From Candidatus Omnitrophica bacterium CG11_big_fil_rev_8_21_14_0_20_63_9 (GTDB taxonomy: Bacteria > Omnitrophota > Gorgyraeia > Aquiviventales > Aquiviventaceae): a stretch of 36,122 nucleotides of DNA. This document shows positions 1 to 7,161 of this stretch, one piece after another; positions within the stretch are counted from its first letter, which is position 1; each line of letters starts with the position of its first letter. A program made the position numbers and the translations under genes. Under the pieces are notes generated by a model, which was not told the DNA's origin, ran no database searches, and saw only the letters and a list, made by a program, of their open reading frames with translations. The stretch lies in the NCBI GenBank assembly GCA_002796105.1, contig PCVX01000087.1:1-36122 (forward strand), given 5' to 3'.

Positions 1-2
1 AA

Positions 3-1325
3 ACGTTGCAGTATGCCTGGGACTTGGGTGACGGAACGACGGCAGAAGGCGCGGAGGTAACCCATACCTATGCCCGCGGCGGCGCCTATCCGATCAAGCT
101 CATGGTGGATGACGGCCAGGGAACCGCCTGTTCGCGAGTGCAGGCCGTCGGGGCGATTCGTGTGAACGCTTCACCGATCGCCAAGGCGAATGACGCCATC
201 GTGATGTGCGCCCGCAGTGCCGAAGAGCCGCAGGCGGTGACGTTCAGCGCCGCCGGTTCTCTCGACCCGGACAACAACAAGCTCACCTACCGGTGGGACT
301 TCGGAGACGGAGCGACCGGCGAGGGGGCGAAAGTCAACCATGCCTATAAAAAAGGCGGCCACTATACAGCAAAACTCTCAGTCGATGATGGCTCAGGAAC
401 GGGTTGCGCCCTCTCGACTGCCAGCGTGCCCGTCACGATCAACCACGCGCCTCTTGCGCGTGTGAACCAACAAGAAGTGACGACCTGCGGAGGAGAGGCG
501 CTCACGTTCGATGCCGGGAGCTCCTCGGATCCCGATGGCGATGTTCTCGCCTACCGCTGGGACTTCGGAGACGGCGAAACCGGTACCGGAGCCAAGGTCT
601 CGCACCGGTATGCGAAGGGTGGGACGTACCGCGTCAGTGTCGTGGTGGATGATGGCAGCGGCCTGGCCTGCGCGCTCAGTAGCGCGAATGTCATCGCCCG
701 AGCCAATACCCCGCCACGTGCGGTGATGAGCGCCAAGGCGCAGGGCTGTGTGAATCAGGCCCTGTCTTTCGATGCGACGAACTCGAGTGATCCTGAAGGC
801 CAGCGGCTGACCTATCGTTGGGACTTCGGAGACGGCGCGACCGCCGAAGGGGCCAAAGCGCAACATACCTATGCCAAGGGCGGCAAGTACCCGGTCGCAC
901 TAACGGTGGATGACGGCCAGGAAACGGCTTGCGATCTCGCCGTCGCCAAGGGCGAAGCCAGTATCAACACCCCGCCGAAGGCACACGCGGGTCCTAACTC
1001 GGTGTGCTGTCTCAATGCCGTCACCGCGTTCGATGCCTCCCAGTCCACTGATGCTGACGGTGACCAACTGACCTACCGTTGGGACTTCGGCGATGGGACC
1101 ACGGCCGAGGGAGCCAAGGGGCAACACGTCTACAAGAAAATCGGCATCTACCAGGTGCGCGTGCTTGCCAGCGACAACAGCAGCGGCGCCTGCAGCGTCT
1201 CCTCAGCCGGATTTTTCGCAAAGGTGGAAGCGAAACCGGTGGCCAATATGGAGATCAGCAGCGAAGGGAAAGGTATCACTCCTACCGCAGGGGAACTGGC
1301 GGCTGATCTGAAGCAGAATCGCTGA
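3..1325 (+). CDS. PKD-repeat protein, 5' end missing
   Basis: This is the 3' part of a protein built almost entirely of PKD-type beta-sandwich repeats. Five copies of the W-D-F/L-G-D-G core are visible; the Trp codons lie at 18, 294, 558, 819 and 1080, a period of 261-276 nt. Each repeat also carries an S-x-D-P/A-D-G-type loop, an H-x-Y-x-K-G-G segment and a conserved Cys near its end, so one disulfide per repeat is possible. The frame is open to the window edge and the first codons fall inside a repeat, so the true start is upstream. PKD repeats are usually extracellular adhesion or spacer modules. There is no C-terminal anchor or sorting signal; the tail is a charged, helix-like stretch. 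The function of the whole protein is unknown. Confidence 0.85.
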   Translation, partial: TLQYAWDLGDGTTAEGAEVTHTYARGGAYPIKLMVDDGQGTACSRVQAVGAIRVNASPIAKANDAIVMCARSAEEPQAVTFSAAGSLDPDNNKLTYRWDFGDGATGEGAKVNHAYKKGGHYTAKLSVDDGSGTGCALSTASVPVTINHAPLARVNQQEVTTCGGEALTFDAGSSSDPDGDVLAYRWDFGDGETGTGAKVSHRYAKGGTYRVSVVVDDGSGLACALSSANVIARANTPPRAVMSAKAQGCVNQALSFDATNSSDPEGQRLTYRWDFGDGATAEGAKAQHTYAKGGKYPVALTVDDGQETACDLAVAKGEASINTPPKAHAGPNSVCCLNAVTAFDASQSTDADGDQLTYRWDFGDGTTAEGAKGQHVYKKIGIYQVRVLASDNSSGACSVSSAGFFAKVEAKPVANMEISSEGKGITPTAGELAADLKQNR

Positions 1326-1335
1326 AGGTTCTTAT

Positions 1336-1368
1336 CCAGTCGCCCCAAGCTATGCTTGGGGCGACTGG
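1336..1368 (+). terminator. Perfect 15-bp hairpin after the PKD gene
   Basis: CCAGTCGCCCCAAGC (1336-1350) pairs perfectly with GCTTGGGGCGACTGG (1354-1368) across a 3-nt loop, 10 nt after the PKD stop codon. There is no T-tract, so it may be a transcript-end stabiliser or a terminator that does not need a U-run. Confidence 0.6.
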
Positions 1369-1420
1369 CGAACCTCGTGCAGGTCCGTAACGTGAGTGAG
1401 CAACACGATTGGAGAGGACT

Positions 1421-1759
1421 ATGAACAAGGGCGTGAGAGGGTTGTTGGTGGCAGTGGCGATTGCCAGCGTGGGGGTCATGGCTGGGTGTGCCAAACAGGC
1501 GGCCTCCTCGTCAGAGGCGATTCAGCATGCCAAGACCTTGAAGGCGCCTGAGCAGCAAACCGACTATTTAGTAAGCCAGGCCCAGGCGTTCATGAATTCG
1601 AAGGACTACCAAGAAGCGATCAAAACCGCGCAATACGTGTTGTCAAGCGTCGATGTCCGCTCCCAAGCGGCCACGGATCTGTTGGGACAGGCCAAAGCGA
1701 AGCTGGCTACGGATGCCCAAGCGGTCATTGGTAATACGAAGAAGCAGAAGGGACTGTAA
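1421..1759 (+). CDS. Small lipoprotein
   Basis: A 112-residue secreted lipoprotein. The N-terminus has a basic start, a hydrophobic core and a lipobox ending V-M-A-G-C at about residues 20-24, so the mature protein should begin at the acylated Cys. The remainder is Ala/Gln/Lys-rich and probably helical, with a TPR-like stretch (Y-L-V-S-Q-A-Q-A-F-x-x-S-K-D-Y-x-E-A). I chose ATG 1421 because GGAGAGG sits just before it; an in-frame ATG at 1409 has no such signal. It opens a run of tiny envelope genes. The specific role is unknown. Confidence 0.8.
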   Translation: MNKGVRGLLVAVAIASVGVMAGCAKQAASSSEAIQHAKTLKAPEQQTDYLVSQAQAFMNSKDYQEAIKTAQYVLSSVDVRSQAATDLLGQAKAKLATDAQAVIGNTKKQKGL

Positions 1760-1792
1760 ACGGACGTGCTGTGAATTAAGCGGAGGTCAACG

Positions 1793-1960
1793 ATGGGTGG
1801 TCTTGCGGGGTTGCTCGTGCTGGTGCTGGACGTGATCGCGATCGTCGATGTCGTGAAGAGTGCGGCACCCACTAACCAGAAGGCGCTCTGGGTCATCCTG
1901 ATTCTCGTGCTGCCCGTCATCGGCATGGTGCTGTACTTTCTGATCGGCAAGAAGCAGTGA
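1793..1960 (+). CDS. PLDc_N-type small membrane protein
   Basis: A 55-residue membrane protein with the layout of the phospholipase D/nuclease N-terminal (PLDc_N) family: one hydrophobic helix (L-A-G-L-L-V-L-V-L-D-V-I-A-I), a short polar turn (K-S-A-A-P-T-N-Q-K-A-L-W) and a second helix that ends G-M-V-L-Y-F-L-I-G-K-K. Stand-alone copies of this domain carry no catalytic HKD motif and have no settled function. They often sit among cell-envelope stress genes, as here. The start is supported by GCGGAGG eight nt upstream. Confidence 0.8.
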   Translation: MGGLAGLLVLVLDVIAIVDVVKSAAPTNQKALWVILILVLPVIGMVLYFLIGKKQ

Positions 1961-2020
1961 GCGGAAACATTCAGGTACCGCGCATGACGGAGCGACCAAG
2001 GATCGGGAGGACGGCGAGCG

Positions 2021-2411
2021 ATGTCTTACAGGTTAGACCTTCCTGTGGGCGCGGCGGAACTCAAGCAGCTGCAGCGAGATCACGCAATGATACGGGCAAC
2101 GCTTCAACAGTTGAAGTCCACGCTCAACGGAGGGTCTTCCTACCTACCCGAAGACGGGACAAGAGCTCAACAGGAGACGCGGCAACTCTGCGCCGTGCTC
2201 GCCAGGCAGTTGAGAGCCCATAAGCTTGAAGCATCAGATGGATGCCCAAGAAGCGGACCTGTTTCCCTTCATGGAGCGAGCCTTGGCGGTCAATGGCCAC
2301 AGCAACGGGGCAGTCCGGATGGAAGGAGGTCGTGGAATGAAGCGGGAGGAAGCATGGGAACGACCGGTTGCGAGTCGAGAATCGGCGACGGGTGTGATTG
2401 ACGCACCATGA
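2021..2411 (+). pseudogene. Hemerythrin-like protein, frameshifted
   Basis: Two overlapping frames together make a hemerythrin HHE-like four-helix protein. Frame A (from ATG 2021) gives the N-terminal helix with R-D-H-A-M-I-R-A-T-L and runs to about R-Q-L-R-A-H-K-L. The protein then continues sensibly only in the next frame as K-H-Q-M-D-A-Q-E-A-D-L-F-P-F-M-E-R-A-L, a typical hemerythrin-domain helix, ending at 2411. Removing one base near 2219-2228 would fuse them. Beyond that point frame A is low-complexity Gly/Ser/Arg-rich and not family-like. Intact members bind a di-iron site and sense or store O2 or NO. This may be a real decay event or an assembly error. GGGAGG lies upstream of the start. 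Confidence 0.6.
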
Positions 2412-2459
2412 GCACTTGAGTGCCCAGGGGTGCAAACGAAAGCAACGAAGGAGACACAA

Positions 2460-2705
2460 ATGGAAAACCTCGTGTGGTTTCTCTTGATCGGTTTGGTCGT
2501 TGGGTGGTTGGCAGGGCTCATTATGAAGGGCCGCGGGTTTGGGATCTTCGGCGACATCGTGGTCGGGGTGGTCGGGGCTATGTTGGGCGGGTGGTTGGCC
2601 GGCGTGACGGGGCTCGTTTCCTACAGCGCGCTTGGCGGCTTTGTGACAGCACTCATCGGCGCGGTGGTCTTGGTAGGCCTCATTGGTCTGGTCCAACGAG
2701 CCTGA
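2460..2705 (+). CDS. GlsB/YeaQ/YmgE family membrane protein
   Basis: An 81-residue membrane protein of the transglycosylase-associated (GlsB/YeaQ/YmgE) family. The signature is clear: an N-terminal helix L-I-G-L-V-V-G-W-L-A-G-L-I-M-K-G-R-G-F-G, then G-D-I-V-V-G-V-V-G-A-M-L-G-G-W-L, and a third Gly-rich helix up to V-L-V-G-L-I-G-L-V. Members are small stress-responsive inner-membrane proteins of unknown biochemistry. I set the start at ATG 2460, after AAGGAG, rather than at the longer in-frame ATG 2430. Its neighbours are other tiny envelope genes. Confidence 0.88.
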   Translation: MENLVWFLLIGLVVGWLAGLIMKGRGFGIFGDIVVGVVGAMLGGWLAGVTGLVSYSALGGFVTALIGAVVLVGLIGLVQRA

Positions 2706-2782
2706 TCCGTGCAGAGGCTATGCTGAGAAACGTGGGCGGATGGTTGCCACGCGTGTGAATCGGTTCACAGGAACCATCCGCT

Positions 2783-2809
2783 CGAGTTTCTTATAGAACG
2801 CGAAACTCG
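2783..2809 (+). other. Hairpin in the gap before the secreted protein
   Basis: CGAGTTTC (2783-2790) pairs with GAAACTCG (2802-2809) around an 11-nt loop that contains TTATAG. It lies in the 121-nt gap between the GlsB-like gene and the next gene. It could be a weak terminator or an operator. Confidence 0.35.
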
Positions 2810-2826
2810 CTCACGAGCAGGTCAAT

Positions 2827-3468
2827 ATGAAAAGCGCGAGAATTCTTTTAGCTGTCGTGTCCGTCATGGTATTAGGGCGCATGTCATACGCTCAGAACAG
2901 CACGGCGGTGCTGGCCCCTTCTTCTCAATCGGCGATTGATTTCAGGCTTGCCTTACGAGCGCTCTGGCAGTACCAAGTCACCTGGACGAGGAGCTATGTC
3001 GTTAGCGTGCTGTCTAACCTCGACGACGCCGATTCAGTAGAACGCAAGCTCGTGAAGAACCAGGAGCAGATCGGCAATGTCATCAAGCCGTATTATGGCG
3101 GCCTGGCGGGTAACCGGCTGGCCGTATTGCTCAGAGAGCACATCGTGATCGCCGTCGAAATCGTCAGGGCGATCAAGGCGAACGATCAGGACGCGCTACG
3201 CAACGCGCAGGCAACGGGCCGTGAGAACGCCAACGCTATTGCGAATTTGTTAAGCAGAGCCAAAAACCCTCTGTGGGACAGGCATTCATTAGAACAGGTA
3301 TTCTACAAGCATCTGGAGTACGTCACCATGCAGGTTGACTATCGGCTCAAGCAGGATTGGGCCTCGGAAATCAGCGCCTATGATGCCGGGCTTCAGCATG
3401 TGCTGCTGCTCGCGGATATTTTGGCGGAGGGCGTCGTACGGCAATTTCCTGAGAAGTTTACGGAGTAG
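2827..3468 (+). CDS. Secreted helical protein of unknown function
   Basis: A 213-residue protein with a clear signal peptide (K-S-A-R, hydrophobic core, cleavage near S-Y-A-Q at about residue 22). The mature part looks all-helical. It carries a conserved-looking series: L-W-Q-Y-Q-V-T-W-T-R near residue 50, N-Q-E-Q-I-G-N-V-I-K-P-Y-Y-G near 80-93, L-L-R-E-H-I-V-I-A near 103, and F-P-E-K-F at the end. I recall similar conserved hypothetical proteins, sometimes mislabelled glycosyltransferase, with the same N-Q-x-x-I-G and H-I patterns, but no biochemical function. The repeated His and Asn/Gln positions in a helical bundle could bind a ligand or metal; that is speculation. Confidence 0.75.
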   Translation: MKSARILLAVVSVMVLGRMSYAQNSTAVLAPSSQSAIDFRLALRALWQYQVTWTRSYVVSVLSNLDDADSVERKLVKNQEQIGNVIKPYYGGLAGNRLAVLLREHIVIAVEIVRAIKANDQDALRNAQATGRENANAIANLLSRAKNPLWDRHSLEQVFYKHLEYVTMQVDYRLKQDWASEISAYDAGLQHVLLLADILAEGVVRQFPEKFTE

Positions 3469-3497
3469 GACAAAACCGTGGAAGGGAGGTGAGCACA

Positions 3498-3617
3498 ATG
3501 GCAAAGAAAAGCCGAGGGGGTCGAATAACCGCAGCGAAGCGGCGGGCCGCTAAGGCGCCCGGTGGGCGCGGAAGCGTGAAGAATCGTCGAGCTGGACGAA
3601 CGATTATGGCCACGTAG
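3498..3617 (+). CDS. 39-residue highly basic protein
   Basis: A very short ORF preceded by a strong ribosome-binding site (GGGAGGTGAG, 5 nt before ATG). The product is dominated by Lys, Arg, Gly and Ala (start M-A-K-K-S-R-G-G-R, later A-A-K-R-R-A-A-K-A and K-N-R-R-A-G-R). It has no hydrophobic segment and no acidic residue that I can see. Such a composition fits nucleic-acid binding or a disordered stress protein. I do not recognise the family. It sits between two envelope-protein genes in the same orientation. Confidence 0.6.
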   Translation: MAKKSRGGRITAAKRRAAKAPGGRGSVKNRRAGRTIMAT

Positions 3618-3635
3618 AAACATCGGAGGATAGAA

Positions 3636-3881
3636 ATGAACAAACAATTCCTTGCACTGGTGGTGCTGGGTGCGCTGGCTGCAGGATGCACCAGTGAGTT
3701 CTGGAAAGGCGGAGGCGCGGGCGCCGCGGCAGGGGTCGTCGGTACCGGTGCCGGCTATGAGCTTCGAGCGCGGCAGCAAATGCAACAGCTCGAAGCGGAT
3801 TATAAAGCCGGACGTATCAACCAACACGACTATGAAACTCGGAAAGACCAGATCCAAAAAGGCTCAGTCTTCTATAACTAA
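3636..3881 (+). CDS. Small lipoprotein with glycine-rich segment
   Basis: An 81-residue lipoprotein: signal peptide with lipobox L-A-A-G-C at about residues 14-18, then a Gly/Ala-rich stretch (G-G-G-A-G-A-A-A-G-V-V-G-T-G-A-G-Y-E) resembling a glycine zipper. An amphipathic charged tail follows, with the pattern L-E-A-D-Y-K-A-G-R-I-N-Q-H-D-Y-E-x-R-K-D-Q-I and a final S-V-F-Y. The gene at 20369 encodes a paralogue with the same three-part layout and the same ending (R-K-D-x-x-x, S-V-V-Y). The tail resembles a short SHOCT-like oligomerisation helix pair. It is probably outer-membrane anchored; role unknown. GGAGG lies 10-14 nt before the ATG. Confidence 0.8.
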   Translation: MNKQFLALVVLGALAAGCTSEFWKGGGAGAAAGVVGTGAGYELRARQQMQQLEADYKAGRINQHDYETRKDQIQKGSVFYN

Positions 3882-3917
3882 CGTCGGAAACCGCATCACA
3901 TATGCGCGGAGCAGTTG

Positions 3918-4133
3918 ATGGAGGGTCCCTGGATAAAAACCATCCTGACCGTCTTTGGCGTCCTCTTCGCGATCGGTGGCGCCGTCGGCGCCTTCCTGCA
4001 GGCCAAGTGGCTGCTTGATCAGCGCAGGACCTTGCGAGGGATTCTGGACGTATTGCAAGCCATGCGGGTCGACGGCATCAAGAGGCGGGTCATCTCGAAT
4101 CCGGTGACGCCATCCCCGATGTTCAAGGATTGA
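3918..4133 (+). CDS. Small single-pass membrane protein
   Basis: A 71-residue protein with one N-terminal transmembrane helix (I-L-T-V-F-G-V-L-F-A-I-G-G-A-V-G-A-F-L) followed by a basic cytoplasmic tail (K-W-L-L-D-Q-R-R-T-L-R-G-I-L-D-V-L-Q). ATG 3918 follows GCGGAG; TTG 3915 is the only longer in-frame alternative nearby. I do not recognise a family. It belongs to the run of tiny envelope genes. Confidence 0.55.
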   Translation: MEGPWIKTILTVFGVLFAIGGAVGAFLQAKWLLDQRRTLRGILDVLQAMRVDGIKRRVISNPVTPSPMFKD

Positions 4134-4222
4134 GCTACGACGCGTCTGATGGCTCCAGAGTTCGAAGGGAAACGACTGGCGTAAGAATCGGTGAATGGGG
4201 GAACATGAACTGGAGGTCTGAG

Positions 4223-4444
4223 ATGAGACCGAAGATCTTATTTGGGATGATACTGCTCGTTGTCGGGATTGCGGCATTGGCGTACCAGGGTATTACGTAT
4301 ACCACCAGAGAAAAGGCTCTCGACCTTGGCTCCGTCCAGGTGACGACTGAAACAACCAAAAATATTCCTTTCTCGCCGGTTGTCGGAGTGATCGCGCTGG
4401 TCGGTGGCATCGCGTTGCTGACCCTGAACACCAGGAAGGCCTGA
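4223..4444 (+). CDS. DUF3185-like small membrane protein
   Basis: A 73-residue protein with two transmembrane helices (about residues 6-24 and 50-68) and a short periplasmic loop, Y-T-T-R-E-K-A-L-D-L-G-S-V-Q-V-T. The pattern L-L-V-V-G-I-A-A-L-A-Y-Q-G-I-T-Y-T-T-R-E-K is one I associate with DUF3185-like small inner-membrane proteins. The start is ATG 4223 because GGAGG is placed 6 nt upstream. In-frame codons upstream (from 4130) look non-coding. Confidence 0.75.
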   Translation: MRPKILFGMILLVVGIAALAYQGITYTTREKALDLGSVQVTTETTKNIPFSPVVGVIALVGGIALLTLNTRKA

Positions 4445-4486
4445 CATCGTGTCGCCGGCGTGCCTGAATAGCAACGGGAGGGCGAG

Positions 4487-4837
4487 ATGGATAGAGCAGA
4501 ATTAGAGATGCTCGTAGGCGCACAGGATGATGACCTGTTTGGCTCAGCACCCACCGAAACTACGGTCGTATTAGCACGCAGAGACGGGTCGTTAATGACA
4601 CCGCTTGGGTTGGCGGCGGGAGAAGTGTTGATTGAGATTGAGTGGTCGGGAGCCGCGACGTTGCGTCAGCTCATCCGGAAATTGGACCGGCCAGTGTATC
4701 TGGTCATGATGGCGGTGGGGGTCCTCATCCGGCAAGGTTTGGTGCGGGCCACGCAGCGGGAGCTGGAGGTGCTCGTTGAGCCAATACTGGAATGGGTCAG
4801 AGTACCCCGGGTCAACGCCATGGCATCTCAGGCGTAG
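4487..4837 (+). CDS. Unknown 116-residue protein, possible winged-helix
   Basis: A soluble protein with no signal peptide. After a polar N-terminus, residues 50-95 read as alternating helices and a strand (A-T-L-R-Q-L-I-R-K-L-D-R-P-V-Y-L-V-M-M-A-V-G-V-L-I-R-Q-G-L-V). This resembles the helix-turn-helix plus wing layout of winged-helix proteins. I cannot name a family. GGGAGGG precedes the ATG. The 3' end overlaps the longest possible start of the next gene by 46 nt, so the two may be co-translated. Confidence 0.65.
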   Translation: MDRAELEMLVGAQDDDLFGSAPTETTVVLARRDGSLMTPLGLAAGEVLIEIEWSGAATLRQLIRKLDRPVYLVMMAVGVLIRQGLVRATQRELEVLVEPILEWVRVPRVNAMASQA

Positions 4838-7161
4838 AACCGTGGAATACAGCCAAGGGTTTCTCTTGGGCAGACCGAGCTGACATGCTCCGCAGCCGGA
4901 TCGCATGGTGGGCTGTGCGGTGGCTCGCCCGTTCGCAGGGGTTCCTCGATCCCGTTTCAGTGCTGAAGCAGCTGGAACAATTTGGGCAACCCGCTGACGT
5001 GCTAGCCCCCGGGGAACTGCTTCGGGCTGGTGCGGTGATGCATGCCCGGGGCATGATGAACACCCAGGCCATTCAGCATAACCTGGATTGGGTGTGGCCC
5101 TATTGGGTGGTCCGGCAGTTTGATCCCGCGGACCCCGCGTTTGTGCCGCGGGCTTTCTCGTTAACGCATATCAACCTGACCCATCGGAATTGGACCGCCG
5201 TCGGTCTGCCGGATGTCCCTGAGCTTCCCATCGTTGATCCGCGCGGCCTGGTGACCCCCTGGCTTGCCGGCTGGTCGTTGGATGGATGGATCGTGACGCA
5301 TGACCGCCGGGCGCTCTTCCCCTCGCAGACGCTGACGGGATCTCAGCGATTGCTCCACGAAGGTAGGTTGACCGTGGTCACGGAGACGTGTCAGGGAGCC
5401 CTCACCCTGCGCTCGATGGCGGAGGTGATCGATGTGGGGGGCGTGCCCACCTGCCAGATCCGCCTGCTTGGATGGGCGGACACCGCCGGGTGGCTTGTGG
5501 CGGCCCTGCGCCCGTATAACCCGGAGGGCGTCAGCCCGATCCACCGCATTGACGTCGTATCGGATCGCACCGGCTGGATCGTGAATGGGCAACATCCGGT
5601 CGCATTTGCCGCCCCGCCGCAGCGCTTTGTTTCTTCCCATTACCGATTGGGCGATGTTGCCACCCAGCTTTCGATGACGAAGGAAGAGCCTCGAACCGAG
5701 TGTCCTGTCGGGTTGGCCACGGCAGCGGCGCTCTTTCCACTGGTGCCCGGGACCCCGGTAGAGGTCACGATCCATGTCCCACTGGTGGAGTCTCGCAAGC
5801 ACGCGCACACCACCGCACACCCCATCGGCACGCTCTCCTCATGGGACCACGCGCTGGCCGGGCATTGCCTGTTGCAGGTGCCGGATGCTCACTGGCAGTT
5901 TTTGTATGAAACGGCGGTACGCACGCTGATTCTTCATGGGCCGGGAGATGTCTATGCCGGGCCGTACACCTACAAGCGCTTTTGGTTTCGCGATGCCGCG
6001 TTTATTATCCACGCGATGCTCTGCGCGGGGTTGACGCACCGCGCCGAACGCGCCCTGGACCGGTTTCCAAGCCGCCAGACCCCGCTGGGCTATTTCCGGT
6101 CGCAAGAGGGGGAATGGGATTCAAACGGCCAAGCCCTGTGGATCTTGCAGCGCTTCTGCGAGATGACGGCTCGTCCGCCGAAGCCGCAATGGTCGCACGC
6201 CATCGCCCGGGCCGGACGGTGGATTCAACGCAAACGGCTCTCCCCGCGCCTCACCCATCCACACGCCGGGTTGCTCCCAGCCGGCTTCAGCGCAGAACAC
6301 CTGGGTCCGAATGACTACTACTATTGGGATGATTTCTGGGCGGTGGCCGGGCTGCGAGCGGCGGCATCGCTGACCGAGGCCGATCACCAGCCTTCGCTGG
6401 CCGACTCGTTTCGACGCGAGGCCGATGACCTGCTGACGTGTATTGATCGCAGTCTTGAGTTTGTCCGGCACCGCCTGAGTCATCTCGCCGTCCCCGCCTC
6501 CGTGTATCGGCGGATGGACGCTGGAGCCGTGGGATCATTGGCCGCCAGCTACCCACTCCAGCTGTGGGCGCCGGATGACTCCCGGATACAGACAACGGTC
6601 AATTTCCTGCTGACGAACTGTTTCTTCAAAGGCGGGTTCTTCCACAGCATCAGCCACTCCGGCATCAATCCGTATCTCACGCTCCATGTCGCCCAGGTGC
6701 TGCTGCGCTCAGCAGATCTGCGGCACCAGGAGGTAATGCGGGCGATCACCGAGCTGGCGAGTCCGACCGGCCAATGGCCCGAGGCCGTGCATCCCACAAC
6801 GCGGGGTGGCTGCATGGGCGATGGCCAGCATGTTTGGGCCGCGGCGGAATGGCTGCTGATGGTCAGGAATAGCTTCGTTCGTGAAGAAGGGCGCGATCGC
6901 CTGGTGTTGTGTTCAGGTCTTCCGCCGGCTTGGTGTGATCAGCCGGCGACGTTCTCCTTCGGACCGGCTCCGACGTCCCATGGGACCGTGTCGGTCTCCG
7001 TACGCGCGGACGGCCAGACCATTGTGGTGTCGTGGAGCGGTCAATGGCATGCGTCCGTTCCGGCGATTGACGTGCACCTGCCCGGCTACCCGTGCATGGC
7101 CGCTCGGAGCCATCAGAGCGAAATGACCATCAAGCGGAACGCCCTCCAGGTGGGGGGATGA
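4792..7161 (+). CDS. Glycoside-hydrolase-like (alpha/alpha)6-barrel protein
   Basis: A large cytoplasmic protein (up to 789 residues, no signal peptide). Residues 20-340 form a beta-rich N-terminal region. Residues 365-690 resemble the six-hairpin glycosidase fold of GH15/amylo-glucosidase-type enzymes: R-F-W-F-R-D-A-A-F at 396-404, Q-E-G-E-W-D-S-N-G-Q-A-L-W around 438-450, N-D-Y-Y-Y-W-D-D-F-W-A, and G-Q-W-P-E-A-V-H-P. A small beta domain closes the protein. The acidic residues in these motifs are plausible catalytic acids, but substrate and activity are unknown. The stop codon overlaps the glycosyltransferase start (ATGA), so the pair is probably co-translated. The start is uncertain: 4792 overlaps the previous gene, 4885 avoids this, and neither has a clear ribosome-binding site. 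Confidence 0.75.
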   Translation: MGQSTPGQRHGISGVEPWNTAKGFSWADRADMLRSRIAWWAVRWLARSQGFLDPVSVLKQLEQFGQPADVLAPGELLRAGAVMHARGMMNTQAIQHNLDWVWPYWVVRQFDPADPAFVPRAFSLTHINLTHRNWTAVGLPDVPELPIVDPRGLVTPWLAGWSLDGWIVTHDRRALFPSQTLTGSQRLLHEGRLTVVTETCQGALTLRSMAEVIDVGGVPTCQIRLLGWADTAGWLVAALRPYNPEGVSPIHRIDVVSDRTGWIVNGQHPVAFAAPPQRFVSSHYRLGDVATQLSMTKEEPRTECPVGLATAAALFPLVPGTPVEVTIHVPLVESRKHAHTTAHPIGTLSSWDHALAGHCLLQVPDAHWQFLYETAVRTLILHGPGDVYAGPYTYKRFWFRDAAFIIHAMLCAGLTHRAERALDRFPSRQTPLGYFRSQEGEWDSNGQALWILQRFCEMTARPPKPQWSHAIARAGRWIQRKRLSPRLTHPHAGLLPAGFSAEHLGPNDYYYWDDFWAVAGLRAAASLTEADHQPSLADSFRREADDLLTCIDRSLEFVRHRLSHLAVPASVYRRMDAGAVGSLAASYPLQLWAPDDSRIQTTVNFLLTNCFFKGGFFHSISHSGINPYLTLHVAQVLLRSADLRHQEVMRAITELASPTGQWPEAVHPTTRGGCMGDGQHVWAAAEWLLMVRNSFVREEGRDRLVLCSGLPPAWCDQPATFSFGPAPTSHGTVSVSVRADGQTIVVSWSGQWHASVPAIDVHLPGYPCMAARSHQSEMTIKRNALQVGG

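Noticed and set aside
6-8. TTG at 6 as the start codon of the PKD gene
   Set aside because: It codes a Leu inside a PKD repeat, and the frame is open to the window edge; the gene starts upstream.
18-1100. Regular 261-276 nt repeats as a CRISPR or DNA repeat array
   Set aside because: They are degenerate protein-level PKD repeats, far too long and variable for CRISPR units.
2770-2800. GGAACC followed by TTATAG as an ECF-sigma promoter
   Set aside because: The -10 element does not fit the usual ECF forms; one hexamer alone is too weak.
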